Positions 10,813 through 22,224 of a DNA stretch of 64,000 nucleotides are shown piece after piece. Position numbers and translations under genes: made by a program. The notes beneath the pieces were generated by a model, which had not been told where the DNA came from, ran no database searches, and saw only the letters and a list, made by a program, of their open reading frames with translations. The stretch is from contig JAMXBD010001385.1 of assembly GCA_024138025.1 (NCBI GenBank), positions 310,001-374,000 on the forward strand, in the 5' to 3' direction. Each line of letters starts with the position of its first letter. Position 1 is the stretch's first letter. The stretch is from Combretum micranthum. Taxonomy: Eukaryota; Streptophyta; Magnoliopsida; Myrtales; Combretaceae.

Positions 10813-13156
10813 AATGAAAAAAGAGAGAGAAAGGAAACGACAAAGTGAGGGGAAGCGAGATGAAATTGTTTGGGGACCAATCGGTGTTGTGTTTGGTTGA
10901 TATTAGTGAGACGAAAAGAGCTGGCATTGTTTTATGGTGTTTTCTTTTAGGATTCCATGAAGGTTTGTGCTAAAATATCAGTTAATGGATCTAATAAGGA
11001 AATTATACTGGAATGCAAAGCGAAAAACCAAAAAAAAAAAAAGACATTATGAAGCCAAGTTATATAATTGAAAAAATAATAGGGATATATAAAACGAAAA
11101 AAAAAAAAAGTTGTGAAATCTCATGTTATGCATCTAATCAACCGTTGAGTCTATATGCTATAGTTTTGTGTTCTACTCATTTGGGCTTATGAAAGGATAG
11201 TTTCTTCATCCATACTTAGTATTTAATGTGTAGGTAATTAATAAACAGATAAATTATAAGTATATTGCCAACTCTATTCATTAGATAAAGCTCTATTGGT
11301 AAATCTCTGAAAGATGTTTTTATCTCTTAAAAACATTAAAAAAACCATCAACTATATTAATTAATGTTGCAAACCCAATAGAACATATGACCTAATATGT
11401 GACCATTTGAAAATGGTGAGAATTCAATTATAAAAGAGGGCAAACATTGAAGATAAATAAAAATATACTTTTTTTCCCCAATAATAAAGTTAGTAATATA
11501 AGTTTAGTGATTCTAATTTCACATTTACAAATTGAATTGCTATGAAGTTGCTCTTGCTTTAAACATATGGCTTAAATTCTTTTTAGTGGCTTATGTTTTT
11601 TAATTAGGGCCTGAGGGTGTGATAGTATTCAATTGAATGATGGATTCTATGGATCGTTGAAGAATTTCTAGGGACCAAATATTTTTCTTTTTTTTTATTA
11701 TTGATCTTATGCTTATTCTCCACATTATGCTATTAGTTATGAAGTATATAAAATTCATCAAATAAATATAACTATACACTTTCATAGTTAAACATAAGTA
11801 TTATATGTTAAAAAAAAACAAATATTCGTAGCAAATCATAATGACCATACCCATTATGCAACTTAAAGATTTCTAACAATAGAAAATAGTGGTCTTTTAA
11901 ACAAAAAAAAAAAATGAATGCAAAAAACATGAAAATATAGGGACTATATTAATATATTTAGAGTTATATTAGGAAGTTAAAGATATCTTATTATTATTCT
12001 TAGTATCTTAATAACAATCATTATTATTAAGTTTTCCTTAGTATATTCACTATTTTATTTTAATGTTGTGATCACAATTAAATAGGAATTTGAGTCTTTA
12101 AATCATTGATGAGACCAATACTATTAAAATTAGTGAGAGAGCCATAGAATTTTCGACCAACTATAAACATCGCAAAAGTTTTATATTATTTGGTATCATG
12201 TTGTGGTGTATATGATAATCAAGGAACAAACTAAATTTTAAACTAGTAGGTTCAACAAAGAATTTGATAGATAGCACAAGGGTAAGAGCCCATGAATTAT
12301 GGGCTTATATACATACAACTAAAGGAATTTTCACTAAAGAAAGAGTATATTTAAATCCGAATCCTCTAATTCATGATTGGTAACTTGGTATAAATTAAAA
12401 TCATACAAACCTACTTGTTGATGTTTTCTCAAATATATCAACTATTGGTGTGTTATCAGGGATTCAAATGGTAAATGGGTAGGTTTACAAAAGGTACTAG
12501 TAAGTGGTAGATTGGATATTGTAGTTACTGAATATATGCAGTGTTAAATGGAGTTTCGTTATACTTGCAAAAACATATTTGTTGTCCTAATATCAGTATC
12601 GCAATTGTGTCAACACCAATTATAATATAATACATGAGTAAATTAAATAACCTAGCATAATTATAGATCATTAAAACTTTGAGATGTTCAATAATGATTG
12701 ATGGGGACAGCATTAGGATAGCAAAACCAAGAAAACAAGTATTCATCTAGTTGGATGGATTACATTAATGTTATGAAAGCTAGAACAGTAGATGCAGAAG
12801 CAGCGGATGCAATGAATTTTTTTTTTATTGAAACTTTGCAGGATAATGAATTTTCTTTCTTTCTTTCTTTCCCAAAGACCCTCCTTAAGTCTCTTCTTGT
12901 AATTTGATGCAAGAGTTATCTCCTTCTGGCATGTACAAAGATTTGTGTGAGCACAAATTGTAATGGAATAGCGGCTTCTTAGTATTTTATCAAATTATTA
13001 TTACTTCTATTATTCTCTCCATCAATAAGAAGAATTTGTACTAGTGTGGATATTAGCTTTTCCATCAATGGATGTAATTTCTCTAATATTTCACAATTAT
13101 TTTTATTGGCTTGTTATGTTTGGATTCCATCTAGTATTAAATTTTGGTTATTTATA

Positions 13157-13164
13157 ACAACAAC

Positions 13165-13198
<34 letters not shown>

Positions 13199-13217
13199 AT
13201 AATAATAATAATAATAA
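13157..13217. repeat. Compound (CAA)n(TAA)n microsatellite
   Basis: A run of CAA units, interrupted once by CGA, passes directly into a run of TAA units. Confidence 0.95.
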
Positions 13218-13724
13218 GGAGGTAAAAATCTATAAATGATTTATTATTATTCGATCAATTATAATCATATCAATTTGTATTATTCAATCACTATGGGATT
13301 AAATAAATTAATTTCATAAAATATCATAGACATGGAAAAAATTTCTACCATGATTGTTAGCTATACATATGCAAATAATCTACACACATGTAATAAGTTG
13401 TTCTAATCCATCATAAAACAAGGAATTTTAACTTTAAATTTTCATGAAACCTCTCAATTCCTATTCATTCCTTACAACCATTATCATCCTCAATTTCACT
13501 AAGATTAAGTAAACCTCTAACATAGTTTAGTGCATCTTTTTCTTCTCTATTGTGTGCAATCTCCTTCATGGACTTGTATGTCACTATTCCCATTGGTTGA
13601 TCATAATTCCATAAATCCACAAATATCAACTTTAGATTTTTCTCCACATAGTTCATTTAACTTAGCAACAAGTTCGACTTCAAGTGTCTTTGAACCAATT
13701 ATGAGCTCCAATAAATGTAATCCT

Positions 13725-16700
13725 TGAGAATTTTCACACTAGTATAAAGCAATGGAAAATATGAATTAGATAGTGAACTTAACACCCAATAAAAATTCTG
13801 GAATGAATCTATGAATAATAGTGAGCTCATTTATAGCTTGAGACCCAAGTAGAAATTTCTTTAACCTTAATTGATACCAAGGATAAGATTTCATAACTTG
13901 AGTCCATAACTCAGATATAATTAAAAGTAATTCTAGATTTCAAATATAATAAAAGATGACCCATTTATAGGACCAATTGGTTATAAAATGATAACTAAAA
14001 AATAAACCGTAGGGTTATAATTATGCAATGGGAATGGAAACAGAACCATAACTAATAAACTTCAAATAAAGATTTGGATTGCAACATTGTTCCAGTTAGG
14101 AAATTTAGAGTTTATAGGCACTAAACCCTAATTGGACCTATCGGGCCTAGAAAACCCTAATCGCATAAGGTAACAATCTAAAAATACTCAATTGTGTAAT
14201 GAACTCAAAGATATATAGAAATATTGTGGAAGCCTTAAATGAACTTTTAAAGATAAAACCTCCATATAACTAATATATAAACTCGGGTATGACTTAGTAT
14301 TGGACAAATTAACTTAGATATTTAGTTAAATAAGTATTAAACTAAAGTATAAATATAACATATGGAGGAAAAACCAAAATAACTGGCTGCTTTTCTTTGG
14401 AGGAGAATCACACCACTTGCCTCTCCAATTTGTGCAAGTTGTACAAATTAAAGTCAAATTGAATATGACTTCAACCAATAAAGACATCTAAGCAACATAC
14501 GAATTAAATGAGGAAGAGGACTTGAATCAACTTGTAGAAGACGGCAAAATTCTCGCTCAAGTTCGCATAAATTATAGCTGGATATGAAGATTATATGCTA
14601 CAAATATATCACTTACTTTTCACCGTATATTGCCTTAGAATTTCTAGGAGAAGACTAAGTCAAAAAGTTTTGACAAATTGTCAAACAATCTAAGTATTTT
14701 AGATCGTAAAGCCAACCAAATTGACACTAAAATAAACATGTTAAGTAGTCCCAAATCATCGTGAATTCCAGCCCTAGTTCACACACATAATACGTACACA
14801 AACCATCCCTTAAAGGCCACAAGAAAATGTGAAACAAATTTCTTTTTTAACAAGTAGTTAACACCACACAAAATCATTCCCACTTGCACTACAAACATAG
14901 CTCCTTCATGACTTATATAAATGAGAATAATGAACAAACAAACAAACTTATTGATTCTCCAAAAGCTTGAATCGTAAATTCTATTCATCCATCCACAAAA
15001 CAAGTCAAACAACAAAACAAACAAACCCCTTTTCTTCCACAAAACCCAACCATAACCCACATCAAAAGTGGAACAAAATACAAAATAAGTTCAACACTTC
15101 AAAGACCCCACTTTCGGCCATGAACACCACTTGAAGGACCCAGCAATGCACATCAAATTTAGACAAGAATCTCTAGAACTCCAATAGAATTTTAGCTTCA
15201 AAGAATAGCAAGTTCAAAGTTACGTAATATCCTTAATATGTCACTTTGAATATAGAATTCAACAACTTATTTTCCACTATTACATGTAAGTTACGGTCCT
15301 TATTACAAGGGGGAGTTGTCACCTTCATCTCTAGCCAAACAAGGTAAGCTTTAACTTTATTCAAGCCTATATTATATCTATAAATAGAAAGCTAGGAAAA
15401 TTAATGCATGAAGCCAGATATGAAGCTCCATGTTCATATACTTTAAGAATATGTAGATTAATCATTATGATCTGTCAAACTTGAATCATATATGTTCTAT
15501 TCTAAGGAGATATCATAGAAAAACTAACAAGTGCAATAGGGACAAAGAACTTTAATATTTGGTCCTTATAAGAAGTGGTCCTTTGATACATGTACCATAA
15601 TAAAACTAACCTAATATTAGATAAACTGCATCTAAAACATGGCTTTTGAACGGAAAATTAACAAAAAGAAACTTTAGAAACCCAACAAGGAAATTAACCT
15701 GTAGCCATAACATGAATCCCCTCATAAAACCAAGAAAAATTGCAAAACATTTTTGCATACCCCTAACACAAGTCGTGCAGATAGGCGAGGCAAAGAACAA
15801 ACAACCTATCCCTCCCTCTATCACAAGTTGCGCAGACGATAGGGAAGAAAAATAGGCCATCATCCCTCCCTCTTGTATGCCTATGCGGCCTCTTATGTAG
15901 ACCTTAAAACTCTATTTCCCTTTCCTTTCCAATATGAAACTAAATCAAAATTTTAATGTTATATCTTACATATCACACTCTATATCAATAAAAAAAATTA
16001 GAAAATTAAATTAATTAAGTTTAATATATATTTGATACCTATTTAGCTTCCTTAGCCTACACATATGTTAAAAAGGTAACCAAAGAACTAAAGACTAGAG
16101 TGTGACCCCATAAATAATAAGAATTTAACTTATAAATGGAGATAAGGTTGACAAACGAAGAAATAATAAACGAAAATTCACCATCAACACAAGTACTAAA
16201 GAGTACAGAACCCAAATAAGATTATACTAGAAAACTCCATAAAATCACCCTAATCATAAATGTAAATATCAATCAAAATTAAGAGAAACAAGATGAAAAT
16301 AAATACTAAATAATAAGTACCTATTACTATAAGGTCATTACATTAAAGGACCAATACAAGATATAGGAATTGTATAAAAGAGCCATTAATTGAAATAAGA
16401 CTAAAAAGAATATAAACCAACTTTATGACACTTAAGCACTCACAAGAGTTCGAATATATAATGATATGTGATATTGATGAATATTTCCTATTCATCTAAT
16501 AGGTGATATCGATCAATTGGTGGACTTTCCTAAAGATTATTATGATTAGACATCATGAGAAAATGAGTAACTCGGACATATTACATTGCTTGTGTTTTGT
16601 AGTCTAGAAGTATATGTAATGCAAAGATAATGAAGTGTTTGTGAACACATGTGGATACTATCTATAATGTGATGTACGGATGTTTTGTCAAATTAGAATA

Positions 16701-17762
16701 ATGAAAGTGACAATAGACTTGCTAATGGTTTGAATGTATTTAGCTTGTTGAATGTCTGTATTATGCATGATCACCTTGAAATTGACTAAAAACTATTGGT
16801 ACTATAAATAAAATCACCATACATTGCACAATTTGCATAAAATTGCATGAAAATTAGTGTGAAAACCTACTACGTGTTAGTATTTTGATTCTTTAGTAAT
16901 GCTTGATTTCTAAATGGTATTTGTAGAAAAGGTTACCGTTGTGCCTTTGGTTCCATAGGAACTACTAGCAAATGAAGGACACCGCCTATAGTATCAATAT
17001 ATGAAAGGATTAACACTTAGTGGAGTTTCTAAAGTATGAAACAGGAGATGAGTGTTAAATACTATAAATATAAAGAGATAATTAATGCAAGTGTTGTTAT
17101 CATTCATGTCTGCTTAGTTTCTCCTGGGTAGGTGGGTCATTGAATAATGGTTCCTTCAATCCCAATGAGAGAGCGTAAATCTTCATCTTGTTTGGATTTT
17201 GGATTATCCAAGCTTATATTAGAGTATATATTTGATTGTTGCATTACATATGATTGCTAATAACTTGTTTGATGTGTGGCATGTTCCGATTATTCACTGA
17301 GCCCGTGGTTTATACTCACACTCCTACGGTCTTTACAAGTTAATCCTTCATCCTTGGTTAGTATCTTCTCAGAGTGTAGCACCGGTAAGATTTCAAAGCT
17401 AGAAGGATTATGAGTTAGACAGGATAGCACTATCTAGTGATATATTTTAGAAGATGTTTGAACATCATTTTATATATTTTGAGGACTTTACTTATAAGTT
17501 ATGATATGTAATATCTTATTATTCAAACAGCTATTTAGAAAGTTCTATTCATGATGATGTATTTTATATGTGTTCATCATTCTTATTATTGCAACCAAAA
17601 GATCCTATTTTGTTAAATTATGTCATTTTCCAAGGCAAAACTAGTATCAACATACATGTTTGATCCTCTCTGATGTTACCCAATCTTTCTATATACAAGT
17701 TTTAGACATCAGACAATATCATAATATGTCTATTACTACCAGGATACCGTTAGGGCATGATA
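13725..17762 (-). mobile_element. Long LTR-like element, copy A (solo LTR candidate)
   Basis: It starts TGAGAATTTTCAC and ends AGGGCATGATA, so read on the minus strand it begins TATCATGCCCT, a decayed form of the TGTCATGCCCC start seen in copy B and typical of Ty3-group LTRs. The motif order is shared with 22225-27772 and, in reverse, with 30138-33834. No gag or pol is present in any copy. Internal landmarks include a CACTGAG..ACTCACAC block near 17300 and a ggtgggtcattga block near 17135. Both flanks match one continuous stretch at 58.69-59.03 kb that lacks the element. It is best read as a solo LTR, or a non-autonomous element, of about 4 kb. Confidence 0.6.
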
Positions 17763-17765
17763 ATA

Positions 17766-18110
17766 AATCCCTAAAAACCTAATATATTCCCGATAAGTAT
17801 AGTTATGGATTTTAATAAACAAATAAATAAAATGTAAATGCTTGATAAAATAATTTTTCACAAAGAATATATAATCACATGTTTAAAGGAAAAATATTTG
17901 GGATTATTTTCATTTCACTATCATTTTTGTAATTTAAAAAAAATATTATTATTTATTTCCTATTCTATGTTAACAAGTATTAATGATAAATGTATCCATA
18001 CTTTATTATGATAAATACCTCTCTCTTAATAAGAGAAATTATATTCAATTAGCTTCTTTCTTGCGGATAGCCTAATAGTTATATTAATAGTTCATTTCCC
18101 ATTAGGATAA
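17766..18110. repeat. Dispersed repeat shared with 58.73-59.04 kb
   Basis: Text from ccctaaaaacctaatatatt onward recurs at about 58731, continuing through tttttcacaaagaa and gcctaatagtta. It is non-coding. It is the right flank of long-LTR copy A. Confidence 0.7.
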
Positions 18111-18946
18111 AGTCATATTTGGTTTATTAACACATTAAATTTTTGCTCTTGTTTTTGCATTTTCTACTTCTATATATTTTTGCTATGGATTATGTACTTG
18201 GTATTTACATGTGAAAAATTAATACATGCATAAATTACATATATACTTCTAAACTTTTTCTATATATTTTAGTTGCCAAAAAACAAATTGGAATGTTTTA
18301 ATTTAGATGTATAGTTTCAAATAATGTACTTACGTGAGTATTGTATAAGTATCACGCTCCGTGTATTATGAGAGAAGTATCCTAGAATGACATAACATTC
18401 AAAAGACGATAAAGAAAGTAGTGGAATAGATGAAAGAGTAGTTAATCTCAATAATATTAAAGTACACAAATTGTATTGCTCATGAATGTACACAAATGTT
18501 TTATTTTTGAGTTGGAAATCCAATAGCAAGATGACATATTTATCAAAATTTTGGATCCTCTTAATAAGGAGGGAATAGGCATTTTTTTCTTTTACTATTA
18601 CATTGGGGGAGGGAGGAATTAAATTTGGAACATTTCACTGGAAAAATCAGATAAGATACCACTAGGAAACAAGGCTATTGGCGACTAGGCATATCTATAG
18701 AGTTTAATAATCAATGTTACTTGTTGGATGTGTTGACAATCGAAGGCTAAGATGAATCTTTTACAATGCACAAGTCATATCTCAAAATGTTGGAATTAAA
18801 TAAGTCAATTCCAACAAATGCAACTCCAAGCCCACCAAGTCAATAAATCTCTCTAGATCGTAAAAATAAAGGAAAAAAAGACTAATTAACCCATGTAACT
18901 CAGCTCAAAATATCAAATCTAATATTTAATAAAATAATTTTCAGCA

Positions 18947-18970
18947 CACTACACCAAAAAAAAAGAAATA
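18947..18970 (+). mobile_element. Possible CACTA-type terminus
   Basis: CACTACACCAAAAA on the plus strand resembles the 5' end of En/Spm (CACTA) elements. The matching opposite end is not clear, because the terminus at 21795 differs after CACTACA. Weak. Confidence 0.25.
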
Positions 18971-19703
18971 TAAGAAGGATAGCAGATTCTAGTGGATTGA
19001 GCTTGTATATTCAGGAGTTCGATATATATCAACTAATAAATCTTTTAATTTTATAGTCAATATGGTGTTATTTTGTCAATTCACACATAGATGGGATTCT
19101 CTCAATTTACTTTCTTCTAGATTTTCTGAAAAAAATAAATTATATTTAAAAAGTTGTTACAATGTGCATTAATTATTTAAGTAATCTTAACTATTGATCT
19201 ACAAATTGAGAAAATATACAAGAAAAAATATTGAGAGGATGCAAAAGAACCAAATCCATAAAATACAGGTTATATGTTTCACAAGAGAGAAAAATATTAA
19301 TGGTTATACATTTGTAAAAACGACAAATCACAACACATGTTTTTATAATTTTCACATAATTATTTCGTACATGCTCCCTTTTTATACAGGTGGTAGTTAT
19401 CAAAGCACGTGTCTCTCTATCGAAATTATCATTAAGTGATTTTATTTGATCCCGCACAATGCAATTAATCAACACAAAGTAATATTTGTTCACTCCAAGT
19501 ATTGCAGTTTTTCCTTTCATTTTTCATTTTATTTGAATAATAATCTTTCTCATCAAAGACAACAAGAAAGAGTTGTATTTATTCAATGCAAAAGGAACTC
19601 ATGATTTAAACACATAATCAGTTTGCTATATTTTTAAAGGAATTATTGTCTTCATATCATTCAATATAAATATATATAGAGCTAAACATTGAGTATTAAT
19701 TTA

Positions 19704-20000
19704 AGGGTAAATTTCATCATAAAGAATTAATATTAGGGATAAGTTCATTTTAGGTATCAAAGTTTTAAGATGTTTTAAAAAGAAATCAATACTTCTACAT
19801 AAATTCATGTAAGGTATCAACATTTTAAGTGATTCAAATGAACTTTGCAAAACATTGATACCTTAAATCAACTTTGCAAAATATTAATACCACATTTGAT
19901 TTACTTTATAAAACATTGATTTCTTTTTTTAACCACTTAAAATGTTGATACCTTAAATGAACTTACCCACAAACGTTGATATATTCTAGTATAATTTACT
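19704..20000. mobile_element. Foldback MITE with 10-bp target duplication (Mutator-like)
   Basis: The left arm (from AGGGTAAATTTC through ggtatcaaagttttaag) is an imperfect inverted copy of the right arm, ending ATAATTTACT. Both arms share the ordered motifs aagttcatttTaggtatcaa and aaagaaatcaat. The element is bordered on both sides by TATTAATTTA (19694-19703 and 20001-20010). A 9-10 bp target duplication is characteristic of MULEs. The duplicated word is AT-only, so chance similarity has to be considered. Confidence 0.7.
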
Positions 20001-20129
20001 TATTAATTTAATATGACTATGTGCAATTATTTTGTCTTTACCTTAATAATACTAAGGTTTTTTTTTTTTTTTGTAATATCATAAATGGTATATGAATTTT
20101 AATAAAATATATAATTAAGTAGCTAAACT

Positions 20130-20340
20130 TTGAAGATGATGTGAGCCGTGGAAGTCTTAGTCATTGTTAATAGCATGGTATTCCATATTAAATTGTAATA
20201 TTTCTAATTTTCTATGCATTGCCCAACCACGTCCTCCACGGTTCCACCCAAATGTTTATGAATGGATGAGCATAGGATATATCTCAACCGGCAACGGATT
20301 GATTGACAAATTATTTAAAAAAAAAAACAAAAAGATAAAA
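20130..20340. other. Relic resembling the TNL 5' flank
   Basis: The segment cgtcctccac..ccaaatgtttatgaa..cggcaacggattgattg has a counterpart at 43.46-43.53 kb (cgtcctccacccacgtgttt..gcggcaagggattgat), where the homology continues into the sequence shared with 9660-9715. This suggests a lost TNL copy. Low certainty. Confidence 0.35.
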
Positions 20341-21542
20341 AAAAATACTTGTTATAAAATTTGCAAAAAGACAAAATATAAGTCTTTGCTTTTGTAATTT
20401 CCTCCTAATTATATCAGATGAAAAAGAATTTGGAGAGACATGCAGTTTTATATATGTGGTAGTTGTCAAGCAAGCAATAATTGATGAACATCTTATCATA
20501 AAATTGCTTTCTTTGACCCATATACTACAATTAATCAACACAGAGTAATTTTTTATTAGCACTCTGTTGCGATTTTTTTCTTTCTTAATTTATTTGGGTA
20601 ATATTTTTACTTTTTATCTTAGATTTGAAGGGATGTTATTAGATTATAAAGTTATTATTATTATTTTTTAAGTAATTCAGATTTAAAATAATAGTAAAGT
20701 GTCACATTCTTCCAATCATAGATTGGATCATTAATCAATCAATAGTCAATGCTCTTACAACTAAATTCGGGTTGAAGCTAATTATAACTACTCTTGTCTT
20801 GATCTTATCCTGAACAATACAAGTTTCATGGAACTTGCCCCTACCAAAAAAAAAAAATTGTACGTCCAATCAGCTGGCTAAATTTGTCGATTGTGGAAAG
20901 AATAATTACCAAATTCTAAAACTTCTAAACAACTTTCCACTTTTTTGTCCTCACTTTACCTCAACATGGGATAAAAGTTCTATCTTTCAATCATTCAAGT
21001 GTTTTCCTCAATTTCATTTCCCATTTAGCTTATGAAACAAATCATTACCTTCCGTTACCCCTGTTTCGTTATCTATCCTCCACTATCACCTCACTATAAA
21101 TAAACAATTGGTAATAAGAAACAAAAAGAATGTTTTATAACAATAAAAAAAAGGGGTGAAACTTCAATTTTCTAATTTTGTTTCTACATGTTATTTTCTA
21201 CAGTCTAGTATATAATGCCAACCAAATTCAAATTATATGCATTATTTTGTAATCAAATTTAAATTACATATATTAAATTAAAAAAAATAAAAATTTAAAT
21301 ATTAAATTATCAAAAATCAAAAGTAGGCACTTATAATTCATTTGTTCAACTTGCAGTCGTACTCTTCCATTATTTTAGCTTGTTTGGTTGATTGTAACTA
21401 AAGACAATTACTCATATGCGGCTTTTCAAATCCAGACATTAGATTGACGGAATAATATCACAGGCTCGAGTCCCAAGGAGGTTAAAAACTGAAATGCAAT
21501 TGCTCTATTTCATATTTATGGATATATTATACAATGCTCTTG

Positions 21543-21588
21543 GACAAATAAATCCCAATGAAGCGGACAAATAAATCCCAATGAAGCG
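21543..21588. repeat. 23-bp tandem duplication
   Basis: gacaaataaatcccaatgaa plus gcg occurs twice in immediate succession with no differences. Confidence 0.95.
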
Positions 21589-21649
21589 CACATTAGCATG
21601 GTTATTAAAATCATGATTTTATTATTTATTGAAATGTATAAAATTGATA

Positions 21650-21795
21650 TACTATAAAAAAATTAGCTTTTAGAGACGAAAATAAGTATAAAAAGTCTTA
21701 ATTCTTCAAATGAAATAAGCGATGATGGTTTTTGCGAGGAAAATTTATATTTAGAGATAAAAGTTTTATCTCTAAAGCTCAGATTTCTTGTAGTG
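21650..21795 (-). mobile_element. CACTA-type transposon end
   Basis: On the minus strand the sequence starts CACTACAAGAAATCTGAG at 21795. It is followed by subterminal inverted motifs (gagataaaa / ttttatctc), the usual appearance of a plant CACTA non-autonomous element end. The other terminus was not found. A diverged relative with similar subterminal text lies at about 55.87-56.00 kb. Confidence 0.5.
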
Positions 21796-22224
21796 GTAGA
21801 ATTGCATAAAATCGTGCAAAATTGGTAAAATTGTAAATGTATAAAATCATATATCTAAATTCATAATTCTACTTAAAGTCTAAACCTGAATAATATTGCA
21901 TCTATTTTATTTAATTAAGAAAAAATATATAAAATTATAAATTCATAAAATTATATATTTAACTCGTAATTTTGATAATTATGAACCTCAATACCTCAAC
22001 GGGCCCATAAGGAATTGGATATATAACTAAATGCCAGGCACCTACCACACAGATGAGGCTGGTTCGCATATGAAATCAAAAGTTGCTGTCCAAGACAAAT
22101 CAACACTTTTCCTCCTTTAACGAAAGTTTTATACCAACAGACATACTTCTGTCCTAAAGCACGGTGTTCAATCGGTGATACGCTTCTTAGTTTGGAAGGG
22201 TATTTTGGAGTAACCCGTAACTCT

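Larger units (their letters stand above)
9721..13724. other. Gene-free AT-rich region with microsatellites
   Basis: No convincing coding frame. It contains (AAT)n at about 10076-10097, (TTTC)n at 12851-12870 and a compound (CAA)n/(TAA)n at about 13157-13217, plus a MITE-like segment at 10613-10812. The last 60 bases match 58.69-58.73 kb. Confidence 0.7.
19290..20600. repeat. Local duplication (about 19.29-19.54 and 20.39-20.60 kb)
   Basis: Both halves contain a ggtggtagtt(a/g)tcaa motif followed by attaatcaacacaaagtaat-like text and an (a/t)ttgc.(a/g)ttttt.. end, spaced by roughly 1.06 kb. The foldback element 19704-20000 and a TNL 5'-flank-like segment (about 20.13-20.34 kb) lie between the two halves. 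The copies are diverged and non-coding. Confidence 0.55.

Noticed and set aside
13157..13217. Regular CAA/TAA units as a possible CRISPR-like or structured array
   Set aside because: Simple compound microsatellite without spacers, and the window is plant nuclear DNA.
13465..13656. 63-codon minus-strand frame (MNYVEKNLKLIFVDLW...)
   Set aside because: It looks moderately protein-like, but an overlapping frame upstream looks equally so and no family or splice sites could be assigned.
21460..21485. ggctcgagtccc, similar to a tRNA/SINE B box
   Set aside because: No A box at the right distance, no cloverleaf and no poly-A tail.
18947..21795. A single CACTA transposon spanning both CACTA-like ends
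   Set aside because: The two termini differ after CACTACA and the 3-bp flanks (gca, gta) do not match. The interior also contains unrelated elements.
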